A DNA stretch of 64,000 nt from an uncultured Saprospiraceae bacterium (GCA_937921825.1 CAKZVK010000002.1:1-64000), one strand, 5' to 3'; shown: positions 45,910 through 55,445, counted from the first letter of the stretch. A program made the numbers and translations. Notes: a model not told the origin generated them from the letters alone.

Positions 45910-47190
45910 CTAGCGTCTACGATTACCACCCCCAGATCCACCTTTACCACCTCGACCTCGGCCACCGCCGCCTCTATTACCGCCTCGGCCGCCTCCACGA
46001 GATCCACCTCTTCCACCTCCTCTAGGAGCTGGTCTTCTTTTAGGATCCCATACTGGAGACTCACCCATTTCAGCAGGAATCTTCATTTTGATGATCTCTT
46101 TTTCTATGAGCTTTTCTATAGACGCAAAAGCTCTCATGTCGTCATAGTTGATAAAGGTGATACCGACACCTTCTGCTTGCGCTCTGGCTGTACGACCTAT
46201 TCTATGTACATAATCCTCAGCATCTCTAGGCACATCATAGTTGATGACGAGGTCAATGTCTTTTACATCTATACCTCTACTGATAACATCTGTAGCGACG
46301 AGTACTCTGACATTCTTAGCTCTAAAACCTAGCATCACTTCCTCTCTTCTTTTCTGATCTAAATCAGAGGAGATAGCACTGGCAGGGATGCCTCCAGATT
46401 TTAGACCGGAGACGATCTTACTGATATTCTTTTTAGTAGAACTAAAGACGATGATGCTTTTATACTTTGGCTTATCCTTGATTAGTTTTTTGAGCAATCT
46501 GATTTTATGCTCATCATGTACAAGGTAGGCAGCCTGAAGAATCTTCTCTGCTGGCTTAGAGATCGCTATACTTATACGGACAGGATCAGTAAGTATTTCT
46601 TTACTAAGCTTGACGATCTTAGGAGGCATAGTCGCACTGAATAACAGTGTCTGCTTATCCTTTGGTAATCTCTTAATAATAGTTACGATATCATCGTAGA
46701 ATCCGATATCAAGCATTCTATCTGCCTCATCCAGAATCAAATACTTTATGGTCTCACAACTCATGTGATTATTCTGGATGAATGAGAGCAGCTTACCTGG
46801 AGTAGCTACTACGACATTGACCCCTTTCTTTAGTGCTCTACTTTGCATCTCCCACTCTTGTCCAGATCCTCCTCCATAGAGGGAAATAGAACTAACATTG
46901 GTAGTGTAGGAAAACCCTTGGATCTGCTGGTCTATCTGTAGAGCTAGTTCCCTCGTCGGGCAGATGATAAGAGCCGTGGTCTCATCTTTACCTTCTCTGA
47001 TAATCTTATCTAGAGTGGGCAACATGAAGGCCGCCGTCTTTCCAGTACCTGTCTGAGCTGAGGCGAGCATGTCTTTACCTTCTAGGATATGTGGAATAGC
47101 TTGTTCCTGTATAGGGGTTGCATTTTCAAAGCCCATGTAATAAAGAGCCTCTAGCAGCGTCTCGCTAAATCCAAATTCCTTAAAGGTCAT
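45910..47190 (-). CDS. DEAD-box RNA helicase with RGG tail
   Basis: A 426 aa ATP-dependent RNA helicase. Q motif (ATPIQEQAIPHIL), motif I AQTGTGKT, II DEAD, III SAT, VI HRIGRTARA are all present in order. The C-terminal 40 residues are a Gly/Arg-rich tail (RGGGRGGSRGG-type repeats), an RNA-binding extension. It resembles RhlE/DeaD-like enzymes used in ribosome assembly or cold response. Confidence 0.95.
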   Translation of the reverse strand: MTFKEFGFSETLLEALYYMGFENATPIQEQAIPHILEGKDMLASAQTGTGKTAAFMLPTLDKIIREGKDETTALIICPTRELALQIDQQIQGFSYTTNVSSISLYGGGSGQEWEMQSRALKKGVNVVVATPGKLLSFIQNNHMSCETIKYLILDEADRMLDIGFYDDIVTIIKRLPKDKQTLLFSATMPPKIVKLSKEILTDPVRISIAISKPAEKILQAAYLVHDEHKIRLLKKLIKDKPKYKSIIVFSSTKKNISKIVSGLKSGGIPASAISSDLDQKRREEVMLGFRAKNVRVLVATDVISRGIDVKDIDLVINYDVPRDAEDYVHRIGRTARAQAEGVGITFINYDDMRAFASIEKLIEKEIIKMKIPAEMGESPVWDPKRRPAPRGGGRGGSRGGGRGGNRGGGGRGRGGKGGSGGGNRRR

Positions 47191-47210
47191 ATAGTCGTTT
47201 ATAAAAGTAA

Positions 47211-47248
47211 AAAGAGCTCTATTTCAAATAGTAGAAATAGAGCTCTTT
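47211..47248 (-). terminator. Terminator after the PpiD-like gene
   Basis: Perfect 15-bp stem AAAGAGCTCTATTTC/GAAATAGAGCTCTTT with an 8-nt loop. On the minus strand it is followed by a T-rich stretch. Confidence 0.8.
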
Positions 47249-47263
47249 CAAATAGTTCGTGAT

Positions 47264-49384
47264 TTAGAAGAAGGTCGACCTATCATCTTTGATGTCTGCC
47301 CTCTTAGTCATATTTCTTATGAGACTGAAATCAACTTGACTCTTAGTTGCTTGTGCTAAGCCACTCTTGATTACAGGAATATTCGTAGGCGCACCTGGCT
47401 CTATTCTACTTAAAGGTTGTATCACAAATACACCAGTCTCACCTACTATCGGCTTAGATACTGCCTGTATAGGAGTAGTAAATAAAGTAGCTAATACCTC
47501 TGGCTCGTTTCCTAGACCAGTGACTACTGTAGACTTAGCAGTAATATCAGTAGCATTCTGAACTGTCACGCCTTGGCTAGAAGCTGCTTCTTCGATGCTA
47601 CCATAATTAAAGCTGCTAGCAAATTTCTTTCCTTTTAGTTGGTTCAAGACTCTAGTCTCCAGGCTTGATCTCATAGAAGCTGCAGTAGGTAGACCTTTAG
47701 GCACTATTGAGTTCAGAGAAACCAATACATACTTATTATCAAAGTAATTGACCTTGTCAGTATATCTATAGATCTCTGGAGAGACATCCCCTACTTCCGT
47801 AGAAGGATCAAAAGCCCACTTGATCATTTCTCTTGAAGAATTGTCATTACCCAAAGCACCAAGCGTGAAATCATTAGCTCTTAATGTAGTCGAGGTTTCT
47901 AATTGCACATCAGCTACATTTCCTAGCGCTGTCCTAAGACTATTGATATCTCTATTAGCACTGACGATTTCTGTCACTCTATCATATTCTCTATCCTGTG
48001 TCTCTTGTGATGGAGTGATGGGTTGAGCAATAGTGGCAATTCTGTACTTGTCATCTCTGTTATTGTATACATTATCAGTTACTTCTAGAAGATGAACTCC
48101 AAAGTCAGTAGTTACTGTATAGACTCCGCCCTTTCTTCCATTAGCGAAGCAAGCAGAAGCAAACTCAGGAACCATAGTTTCTTGAGTAAATCTTCCAAGG
48201 TCTCCACCAGTTGCAGAATTTGATTGATCATCACTATGTCTAGCAGCCAAAGTATCGAAAGATATTCCTCTTCTTAGTTCAGTTCGTATACTGTCGATAA
48301 AAGTTCTAGCTGCTGCCAGAGATGCAGCATCCGTCCTAGTCGCTCTCTTCAATATATGTCTCGCTGCAACAGTATCTGCTACAGGCTTCTTGTCTACCAT
48401 TTTTACCATCAGAAAGAACCCATTCTCAGCAAATGGACCATAAACTTCGCCAGGATTAAGAGAAGTAATCTGTGTTCTAGCTGAAGCTGGTAACTGATCT
48501 GCTCTAGCGTAGAGATGACTATAGGTTCCATTATTGCTTGTGGTAAACAGAGAGTCATTAGTAGAATTTATAAATTCTGATCTAAGACCATTTAGCTTTC
48601 CAGTAATCGCTGCTGAATCTGCTGCAGATGGCTTTACCTCGAAGGTGGCAAATTCCACTATCCTCGTTTCTTCATTCACTTCATAGTTTTGCTTCTTAGA
48701 AGCGATAAAACTATTGATATCACTATCAGAAACAGTAATACCAGATCCATCTATCTTATCGAAAGGAATCTTTACAAAATTGAAATCAAACTTGTCATTA
48801 TCTAGCTTGAATGACTCCTCAGCCATCCAGTTAGGTGTATATACAGCCTTTGAGACCAGAGTATTCAGCTTTGATTCTAATCTATCTTTGATAATCTGCT
48901 TTTCCTGCTCAGCCCAATAAGCACGAAATTGGGGATTCATTTCATCACCATTTTCGATCACTGTTTTGAATTGATTTAGGCTAGCCATGTCTAGCTGTCC
49001 TGTTTGTGGGTTTCTCCAGTTAGCTTGAATAATTTCAGAAGGATTAGGTCCAAACTGGAGATCCATCAGTTCATCTGTACTAACAGACATACCTAACTTA
49101 TTAGCTTCTTTCTGAACTAAGGCATTCTGGACATAAAAATCCCATATCGTTTTTCTCTTAGTAAATGCATCTCCACCAGCATTGCTATAGTAAGCTTGCT
49201 CGGTCTGCTGAAAGGTTCTGTAATCAATTTTCTGACCTGCAACACTTCCCATTGTCAGGCTGGTTGCTGCACCTCCTGCATTACCTGCACTGGTCATATC
49301 CATCAATATAAAGGCGGCAAGTGCCAGTCCTAATAAAATCAAGACAAACCAAAAGTTCTTTCTAATTGTTCCTATTAAAGCCAT
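47264..49384 (-). CDS. PpiD/SurA-like periplasmic peptidyl-prolyl isomerase
   Basis: A 706 aa foldase anchored by one N-terminal helix (about 11-30, FWFVLILLGLALAAFILM), with a SurA_N-like chaperone region and a central parvulin domain (about 340-450, ARHILKRATR... GGDLGRFTQETMVPEF... FGVHLLEVTD). The C-terminal 250 residues form another chaperone-like domain. PpiD proteins sit in the inner membrane facing the periplasm and assist outer-membrane protein folding. It fits the neighbouring envelope-biogenesis genes. Confidence 0.9.
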   Translation of the reverse strand: MALIGTIRKNFWFVLILLGLALAAFILMDMTSAGNAGGAATSLTMGSVAGQKIDYRTFQQTEQAYYSNAGGDAFTKRKTIWDFYVQNALVQKEANKLGMSVSTDELMDLQFGPNPSEIIQANWRNPQTGQLDMASLNQFKTVIENGDEMNPQFRAYWAEQEKQIIKDRLESKLNTLVSKAVYTPNWMAEESFKLDNDKFDFNFVKIPFDKIDGSGITVSDSDINSFIASKKQNYEVNEETRIVEFATFEVKPSAADSAAITGKLNGLRSEFINSTNDSLFTTSNNGTYSHLYARADQLPASARTQITSLNPGEVYGPFAENGFFLMVKMVDKKPVADTVAARHILKRATRTDAASLAAARTFIDSIRTELRRGISFDTLAARHSDDQSNSATGGDLGRFTQETMVPEFASACFANGRKGGVYTVTTDFGVHLLEVTDNVYNNRDDKYRIATIAQPITPSQETQDREYDRVTEIVSANRDINSLRTALGNVADVQLETSTTLRANDFTLGALGNDNSSREMIKWAFDPSTEVGDVSPEIYRYTDKVNYFDNKYVLVSLNSIVPKGLPTAASMRSSLETRVLNQLKGKKFASSFNYGSIEEAASSQGVTVQNATDITAKSTVVTGLGNEPEVLATLFTTPIQAVSKPIVGETGVFVIQPLSRIEPGAPTNIPVIKSGLAQATKSQVDFSLIRNMTKRADIKDDRSTFF

Positions 49385-49796
49385 GTAGCGCTTTATTTAT
49401 ATATGTTTTATAATAGTTTTCAGGGGTTTTGAGACATATTTTCACTCCCGAAAAAGATTTGCAAATGTAGCCTATTTTAAGGCAATAATCAAAGGCCCAA
49501 AGGGGGCCAATTGTCACCTATTAGCTGTAAAAACGGGAATTATTGGCATACTTCTTGACGTTTAGGGTATGAGATTGAGTTTTTATATGCCTTATTCATT
49601 GGTTCTTTTAAAAGCTTAGTGAGCCGCTTCATTTATGGAGCGGCTTTTTTGTTTCTACCCCATCCTATACCAGGTTTTACACCTTAAAACCCAGTTTTAT
49701 TCCACATTCTGTCAGTTTGAAGGCAAAATATGTGACATTCTACTTCGATCTCAGTCACAAGTTCAAACATTTTAACACTTTAAAAACAAAAAGACA
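49385..49796. other. 412-bp gap between divergent genes, contains an orphan terminator
   Basis: No protein-coding frame is convincing. It holds a plus-strand intrinsic terminator at 49622-49652 with no gene upstream on that strand, and a GGCCC..GGGGCC inverted repeat near 49495. A small RNA starting between about 49490 and 49560 is possible. Promoter-like TTTG (49716-49719) lies before the MscS gene. Confidence 0.45.
49622..49652 (+). terminator. Orphan intrinsic terminator
   Basis: AGCCGCT/AGCGGCT stem with a 10-nt loop, followed by TTTTTTG. No gene on the plus strand ends within 3.7 kb upstream. Confidence 0.65.
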
Positions 49797-50618
49797 ATGG
49801 AAGAAACAGCAGGCTTGCTCGGTAATATCAACTTGAGCGCTCTTACAGACACAGTTTTAGCATGGGCTCCTAAATTAGTAGCAGCACTGATAGTCCTATG
49901 GATAGGATTTATGATAGTTGGTTTTATCGCAAAGGCTGTCGGCAAATCTCTAGACAGAGCAGGTGTAGACAAAGATCTTACGCCATTTCTAAAGTCACTA
50001 ATAAGTGTCCTTCTTAAGGTAATGGTGGTAATTACTGCTGCAGGAGTAGTAGGAGTAGAAGTTACAGCCTTTGCTGCCTTGATTGCAGGTGCTGGTTTAG
50101 CAATAGGTGCAGCTATGTCTGGAACTCTAAGCCATTTTGCTGCAGGGGTAATGGTACTAATCTTCAAGCCTTACAGAGTTGGGGACTTAGTAGACATCCA
50201 AGGAACAGTAGGAACAGTAGCAGAAATCCAAGTATTCAATACTGTAATCAATTCTCTTGATAACAAAAAAGTTATCATGCCTAATGGAATCGCGACTAGC
50301 GGTATCATGACCAACCTTACCGCTAATGGGAAATTAAGAGTAGATCTTAATGTCGCTATGCCGTATGAAGAAGACTTCGATAAAGTAAAAGGCATTATTT
50401 CTGGGGCACTAGCTAAAGTAACTGAGAAGTTACCTGATGAGCCTACTATAGAAATAGAGAAATTTGATGAGCACAATATTCTTTTAGCTGTAAGACCTTA
50501 TGCAACAGATAAGACTTACTGGGATGTGTATTTTAACTCTTACAAAGAGATTAAAAAAGCACTCGGCGAAGCAGGTATCACAGTGGCTTACCCAACAAGA
50601 AGAATCAAGAATATATAA
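49797..50618 (+). CDS. MscS-family mechanosensitive channel
   Basis: A 273 aa small-conductance mechanosensitive channel. Helices at about 20-40 and 62-90 precede the pore helix TM3 (FAALIAGAGLAIGAAMSGTLSHFAAGVMVL), whose Gly/Ala pattern lines the pore, followed by the cytoplasmic beta domain (KPYRVGDLVDIQGTVGTVAEIQVFNTVI). It releases solutes on hypo-osmotic shock. It has its own terminator. Confidence 0.95.
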   Translation: MEETAGLLGNINLSALTDTVLAWAPKLVAALIVLWIGFMIVGFIAKAVGKSLDRAGVDKDLTPFLKSLISVLLKVMVVITAAGVVGVEVTAFAALIAGAGLAIGAAMSGTLSHFAAGVMVLIFKPYRVGDLVDIQGTVGTVAEIQVFNTVINSLDNKKVIMPNGIATSGIMTNLTANGKLRVDLNVAMPYEEDFDKVKGIISGALAKVTEKLPDEPTIEIEKFDEHNILLAVRPYATDKTYWDVYFNSYKEIKKALGEAGITVAYPTRRIKNI

Positions 50619-50649
50619 TTAGTCATAGACTAATTTTATTACTCAATTG

Positions 50650-50683
50650 CAAGAGGCTTTCCCATCAGGAAGGCCTCTTTTTT
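50650..50683 (+). terminator. Terminator after the MscS gene
   Basis: AAGAGGCTTTCC/GGAAGGCCTCTT stem (one mismatch) plus T6. Confidence 0.8.
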
Positions 50684-50783
50684 GTATTGGTACATGAAAT
50701 TGTAAAATCCCTTTCTCTTATATCTACCCAGCCTCAATATTTCCCCATATCATATGGTCTTTTATTATGTAATTTTGTGAGGC

Positions 50784-51263
50784 ATGAGACTAATAAACCG
50801 ATGGCAATCCACTAAGAATGATCACAAATATCTCAGTGAGCTCAGCAAAAAAGTTTCTAAACTTCAGAAGTCTCAAGTCCATCTTGCTCAGCAAACCCAC
50901 GAGGAAGTATTCGACGAACTAGATTGTCTCGACTGCGCAAATTGCTGCAAAAGTATCCCACCGATGCTTTCTAAAAGAGATGTCAAAAGAATAGCAAAGC
51001 AGCTAGGTCTTTCTACTCTTCAATTCGAAGAAAAATACACCATAGTAGACGAAGATGGAGATACAGTAATCAATGCCAGTCCCTGCCCTTTTCTCAAGGA
51101 GGATAATAAGTGTAAAATATATGAAGTAAGGCCAGCCGCCTGCCGACTCTATCCTCACAGCGGGGAGCAACAATTCTTCAAAAATTTCTCCCATCACAAA
51201 AGAAATATGAAATACTGCCCAGGGCTCATGGAGATTATGAGGCGACTGAGTGAGGTGGGTTAG
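50784..51263 (+). CDS. YkgJ-family cysteine-cluster protein
   Basis: A 159 aa cytoplasmic protein of the YkgJ (CxxCxxCC) family. The metal-binding cluster is CLDCANCCK (about 49-57), with further Cys in SPCPFLKEDNKCKIYEVRPAACRLYP. It probably binds zinc or an Fe-S cluster; function unknown. TAATTTTG lies 6 bp before the start, consistent with a near-leaderless transcript. Confidence 0.9.
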   Translation: MRLINRWQSTKNDHKYLSELSKKVSKLQKSQVHLAQQTHEEVFDELDCLDCANCCKSIPPMLSKRDVKRIAKQLGLSTLQFEEKYTIVDEDGDTVINASPCPFLKEDNKCKIYEVRPAACRLYPHSGEQQFFKNFSHHKRNMKYCPGLMEIMRRLSEVG

Positions 51264-51376
51264 CCAAGATAGCTCTTAGAGTAATGATCTGATTAGTACC
51301 TCCACAGGAGTTTAATATCTAGATTTTTGCATTACAAAAGTCTAAGAAACTATTAAATTGTAGCGAATTCAATTTT

Positions 51377-51724
51377 ATGTCCAATACCTACTTTACCCTA
51401 GTCTACCGCGTCACTCAGGCTATACCCACTGGCAGAGTCACCAACTACGGAGCTATAGCTGATTTCTTAGCTTTAGGATCTGCTAGAATGGTGGGCTGGG
51501 CACTCAATAAATGTCATGGCAAAGGCGTACCTGCACATAGAGTAGTCAACAGCAAAGGAGAACTTTCTGGCAGAAACATGTTTCCCTCTCCGACTATGAT
51601 GCAAGAAATGCTAGAGCAAGAAGGCATAGAAATTAATAACGACAAAGTTGTGAAATTCAAAGAAGTCTTCTGGCATCCAGGAGAACATCTCGACCAAGAC
51701 GATTACGATTATCCGCATGAGTAA
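51377..51724 (+). CDS. Alkyltransferase-like protein (ATL, MGMT fold)
   Basis: A 115 aa homolog of the DNA-binding domain of O6-alkylguanine-DNA alkyltransferase. The active-site region reads PAHRV (52-56), with Ala in place of the reactive Cys of PCHRV, so it is an alkyltransferase-like protein that binds and flags lesions for nucleotide excision repair instead of repairing them. The Arg-finger segment SARMVGWAL is conserved. Its last codons overlap the sulfotransferase-like gene by 8 bp. Confidence 0.92.
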   Translation: MSNTYFTLVYRVTQAIPTGRVTNYGAIADFLALGSARMVGWALNKCHGKGVPAHRVVNSKGELSGRNMFPSPTMMQEMLEQEGIEINNDKVVKFKEVFWHPGEHLDQDDYDYPHE

Positions 51725-52436
51725 AATACACCTTATTTCAGGCCCTAGAAATATATCCACAGCACTGATGTACAGCTTTGGGAATAGATCAGATATGTCT
51801 GTTGTAGATGAACCTTTCTATGGCTACTACCTAGATCTACATCCAGAGATAGACCATCCTGGAAGAGCAGACACCATAGAAGAAAGACCAACTAACTATA
51901 ATCAAGTCCTAGAGACGTACTTCCATAAGGACTACCCTACAGAACACGTCTTCCTTAAAAACATGGCGCATCATCTAGATCAAGGAGACTGGTCTTTTTT
52001 AGTTCCTCTGAAGAATTTATTTCTCATTCGCAATCCAAAACAACTCATTGCCTCTTTCGCACAAGTCATCCCTAATCCAACGATGCTAGATATAGGCCTG
52101 AAACTAGAATGGGAAATCTTTCAGTATGCTCAGCAAGCTGGCGCCACTTGTGTCGTTATGGACTCCAATGAAGTCCTCAAAAACCCTAAAGCTGTCCTCA
52201 CCAAAATGTGCCATCAACTAGATATCCCTTTTTCGGAGGAGATGCTTACCTGGACAGCCGGTGCAAGACCAGAAGATGGCTCATGGGCTAAATACTGGTA
52301 TGCTAATGTGCATAAATCTACAGGCTGGCAAAAACAAAAAACGAGCTCTCGGCCTTTTCCAGAACGACTGCAGCCTTTGCTTGATGAGGCTCAGGGGTAT
52401 TATGATAAGTTGGTGAAGTATTCAATAAATGCTTGA
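51717..52436 (+). CDS. Sulfotransferase-like protein
   Basis: A 239 aa protein of the P-loop sulfotransferase family. The N-terminal ISGPRNISTALMYSFGNR gives the 5'-phosphosulfate loop and FLIRNPKQLIASF the 3'-phosphate-binding segment of PAPS-type enzymes. In other genomes such proteins occur beside or fused to class IV aminotransferases (general knowledge of the family). Here a matching aminotransferase lies 1.7 kb downstream, but an oppositely oriented ATPase gene separates them. Substrate unknown. Confidence 0.85.
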   Translation: MSKIHLISGPRNISTALMYSFGNRSDMSVVDEPFYGYYLDLHPEIDHPGRADTIEERPTNYNQVLETYFHKDYPTEHVFLKNMAHHLDQGDWSFLVPLKNLFLIRNPKQLIASFAQVIPNPTMLDIGLKLEWEIFQYAQQAGATCVVMDSNEVLKNPKAVLTKMCHQLDIPFSEEMLTWTAGARPEDGSWAKYWYANVHKSTGWQKQKTSSRPFPERLQPLLDEAQGYYDKLVKYSINA

Positions 52437-52468
52437 GTTTTATCCGAGGTATCACGTAGCAGATAGCC

Positions 52469-53884
52469 TCAAGAACCCTGCTCTATAATGTTCTTCCCTA
52501 CCGTATAGCAATAGTAACTGGCTGGCACAAATCTTATTTCTATACCGTCTACTTCTATTGTTTTAAATACATCAAGAGTTGTGACGGTAGTCGATCGCAG
52601 GTTGTTCTTTTTACAGAAAGAAAGTAAACTTTTTAGCTCATTGGGCTTAGCTACATATCTGTTACTCCATTTTAATTCTATACACCACTCAGGTTTGTTA
52701 TGCGTAAAATGCGACAGAGATACCATATCTACCTCACCACTTTTCCATCTACCATAATAGAGCGGCTTGTTCTGATTATGTTGCCACTGTGCAAATATTG
52801 CTGTCTCTACCATGCTTCCCATGTAAGCATCCGAAGATTCAAGAGGTGAAAACAGAGCACTACGAATGGCACAATTAGTAAGATAGATTTTATAAAAATT
52901 TGCCCGCTTGAATTTCTTGGCATTATAGTCTACTCTGTAGATGATTTTAATCAGGAAAGCAGCCTCCAGATAGGTAAGATATTTCTTTATCGTATTCTTA
53001 GCGACGCCTGAGTTACTAGCCAGAGCATCCAGAGACAGTTCATTGCCTGTATGGTAGGCTAGATACGTGAATAGAGAATTTAATTCTTGTATATCACTGA
53101 TACCATATAGACTAGGTAAGTCTCTCAGCAAAACTTTATCTATGATATCACTGCGGACATATCTACCAGGATCTTCTTGCATCGTAGTAGATAAGGACAG
53201 TTCTGGATACCCTCCATAATTGATATACTCAACAAATTTCTCATTGATAGTCTTCATGTCCAAAGTCGCTAACTCTTCCTCAGATAAATCCTTATCTACA
53301 TCTATAAGATCTTCATAACCCGTCAAAAAAAGGTACTCATGAAAGGTTAGAGGAGGCAAAGCAAATTCGGTAAATCGTCCAGCCCCAGATTCCTGACTCA
53401 TTAACCTCAGCGCAGCAGCTGCTGAGCCAGATACAATAAACTTAAAGTTATGGTAGGAGTCCACTAGAGATTTTAGATGGCGCTCCCAATCTTTTAGATA
53501 CTGAATCTCATCAAAGAAAAAATACACTTCATCATCTGTCGTAAGCTTATTGAGCTGAAGTACTATAGTGACCAACTCCTCCAGCGAAATACCATTAAAT
53601 AATGGCGTCTCTATAGAGAAATAATTAATGTTCCGAGGTGCTACCCCCAGATCTATAAGCTGCTGGATAGACTGATAAAGCAAGACGGTCTTCCCTACCC
53701 TACGAGGTCCCATCAAAACCAGTGCTCTCTTTACGGTCTTTTCTATGATATGGGGAAAAAGCAGTTTGAAGTACTTTCTCTTCTTCAGATCTACATAAAA
53801 GGCAGCTATACTACCCTTAGCCCACCAAGGATTTTCAAACCTGATTCTATCATAAACTTGTTGTTTTGAAAACTTTATGGCCAT
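52469..53884 (-). CDS. AAA_14/DUF4143 ATPase
   Basis: A 471 aa ATPase of the group with an AAA_14 N-terminal domain and a DUF4143 C-terminal domain. Walker A is GPRRVGKTVL (58-67), Walker B is FFFDEIQYL (about 121-129), and FIVSGSAAAALR is the sensor region. DUF4143 (about 235-400) carries a winged-helix-like and a nuclease-like fold. Such genes are scattered in Bacteroidota genomes and behave like mobile cargo. This one interrupts what would otherwise be a sulfotransferase/aminotransferase pair. Confidence 0.9.
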   Translation of the reverse strand: MAIKFSKQQVYDRIRFENPWWAKGSIAAFYVDLKKRKYFKLLFPHIIEKTVKRALVLMGPRRVGKTVLLYQSIQQLIDLGVAPRNINYFSIETPLFNGISLEELVTIVLQLNKLTTDDEVYFFFDEIQYLKDWERHLKSLVDSYHNFKFIVSGSAAAALRLMSQESGAGRFTEFALPPLTFHEYLFLTGYEDLIDVDKDLSEEELATLDMKTINEKFVEYINYGGYPELSLSTTMQEDPGRYVRSDIIDKVLLRDLPSLYGISDIQELNSLFTYLAYHTGNELSLDALASNSGVAKNTIKKYLTYLEAAFLIKIIYRVDYNAKKFKRANFYKIYLTNCAIRSALFSPLESSDAYMGSMVETAIFAQWQHNQNKPLYYGRWKSGEVDMVSLSHFTHNKPEWCIELKWSNRYVAKPNELKSLLSFCKKNNLRSTTVTTLDVFKTIEVDGIEIRFVPASYYCYTVGKNIIEQGS

Positions 53885-54099
53885 ATAAGATCAAACTTTT
53901 GATTCTATACTCCGAATATAAGACCTATAAGGTTAATATGCATTCATTATTACAATAATTGGTAATTTAACATCATTATAATAACTCTCTAGATTCGACT
54001 TAGTTCTTTTAGTATCATTTAATTGATCTTATAATACTTGTTTAAAATTCTACTGTTGTTAAATAATACGGTATCATTGATATTAGAAACTAATAAACC

Positions 54100-55002
54100 A
54101 TGTTACAAAAATTCAACCCCCTCAATAAAGACCTCCTCATCTATGTCAAAGATGGACTTTACCACAGATCAGAAGCCAAGGTGTCTGTCTTCGATAGTGT
54201 CGTCCAGGGAGGAGATGCGGTCTGGGAAGGCTTAAGAGTTTACAGAGGTGGGATCTTTGCTTTTGATAGACATCTAGAAAGATTGATGGCTTCGGCTAAG
54301 GCCATGCACTTCCAGAATGTCCCGACTAGGAAAGAAATTTCTCAGGCGGTCTTCGAGACACTAAAGGCCAATAAGATGGATGACGGTGTTCATATCCGTC
54401 TGACTTTGACGAGAGGAGAAAAGAGGACTTCTGGAATGGATCCTCGACTCAATGATATGGGTTGTACTTTGATCATCGTTCCAGAACACAAGCCTCCTGT
54501 GTATGACAATGAAAATGGTATCAAAATCATCACTTCTTCTATAAGAAGGAATTCTCCGAATCATCTTGATTCTAAGATCCACCACAATAATCTTATCAAT
54601 AATATCCTCGCAAAAATCGAATCCAATGTGGCGGGTGCAGATGCGGCACTGATGTTAGATGCCTATGGTTTTGCTGCAGAGCTGAACGGGACCAATATCT
54701 TTATAGTCAAGAAAAATATCCTCTATACCCCTTTTGCCAATGCTTGCTTGCATGGTATCACTAGAGGATTGATCATAGAAATAGCAAAGGAAGAAGGCAT
54801 AGAAGTCTACGAAAAGGATCTTTCTCTGACTGAACTATATAGTGCTGATGAGGTCTTTTGTACTGGAACTATGGGAGAACTGACCCCAATTATGGCTATA
54901 GACGAAAGAAAAATCGAAAATTACCACGGTTCTGCAGTGATGAAACAGCTTATTAAGGCCTTTGAAGCCAAAATTCCTCAATATTCTATCCCAATTAGCT
55001 GA
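54100..55002 (+). CDS. Class IV aminotransferase (branched-chain type)
   Basis: A 300 aa PLP enzyme of class IV, close to branched-chain amino acid aminotransferases and D-amino acid transaminases. Seen: the IYVKDGLYHRSEAKVSVFDSVVQGGDAVWEGLRVYRG N-terminus, SKIHHNNLINNILAKIESN with the PLP Lys, and AAELNGTNIFIVKKN plus CTGTMGELTPI in the C-terminal half. The start is clean; 215 AT-rich bp separate it from the divergent ATPase gene. It would supply or use branched-chain keto acids, or serve the sulfotransferase-associated pathway. Confidence 0.9.
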   Translation: MLQKFNPLNKDLLIYVKDGLYHRSEAKVSVFDSVVQGGDAVWEGLRVYRGGIFAFDRHLERLMASAKAMHFQNVPTRKEISQAVFETLKANKMDDGVHIRLTLTRGEKRTSGMDPRLNDMGCTLIIVPEHKPPVYDNENGIKIITSSIRRNSPNHLDSKIHHNNLINNILAKIESNVAGADAALMLDAYGFAAELNGTNIFIVKKNILYTPFANACLHGITRGLIIEIAKEEGIEVYEKDLSLTELYSADEVFCTGTMGELTPIMAIDERKIENYHGSAVMKQLIKAFEAKIPQYSIPIS

Positions 55003-55084
55003 TAGTAAGCAAGAGTGATACAATAAGTGCTCCCCGATATATGTTATATGGGCGAGTAAATTGTTATTTCACCAATCCGAATAC

Positions 55085-55324
55085 ATGGAGCAAAACTACA
55101 CTACAAACCTCGTTTTAAAATATTTATACCGCGAAACTTCTCTCACACAAACTCTTGAAATAGAGCATTCTATAGAGAATGATAAAGATGTCAGAGATGT
55201 ATACTTAAGATTAAAAGCTGGCTACAAGAAGCTACCTAAAGTACTTTTTTATCCTAAAGATGAGACTGTAAGTAATATATTGTCGTATAGTGCTCACAGT
55301 CCTGCTTTAGATTGCAGTTACTAG
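55085..55324 (+). CDS. Short conserved Bacteroidota-type protein, unknown
   Basis: A 79 aa protein with the recurrent Bacteroidota pattern MEQNYTTNLVLKYLYRETSL..., a helical acidic middle (EIEHSIENDKDVRDVYLRLKAGYKKLPK) and FYPKDETVSNILSYSAHSP. It has no signal peptide. Homologs are often found as single genes; function unknown. ATG 55085 matches that pattern, so the upstream 55061 frame start is less likely. A terminator follows at 55353-55385. Confidence 0.75.
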   Translation: MEQNYTTNLVLKYLYRETSLTQTLEIEHSIENDKDVRDVYLRLKAGYKKLPKVLFYPKDETVSNILSYSAHSPALDCSY

Positions 55325-55352
55325 GAGCTTTTCTGACGGTAAGAAGAAATGA

Positions 55353-55385
55353 AGAGGTTGTCTCACAGAGGCAGCCTCTTTTTTT
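55353..55385 (+). terminator. Terminator after the short conserved gene
   Basis: AGAGGTTG/CAGCCTCT stem (with G-U pair), inner loop, then T7. Confidence 0.75.
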
Positions 55386-55445
55386 ACTACTACCTTCTAA
55401 ATCCTTCTATCTAAAATCGCAAAAAACTTAGTCCAGACACAAACC

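Noticed and set aside
45879-46064. 61-codon minus-strand open frame rich in Val/Ala/Glu
   Set aside because: It is the other reading frame of the Gly/Arg-rich tail of the DEAD-box helicase.
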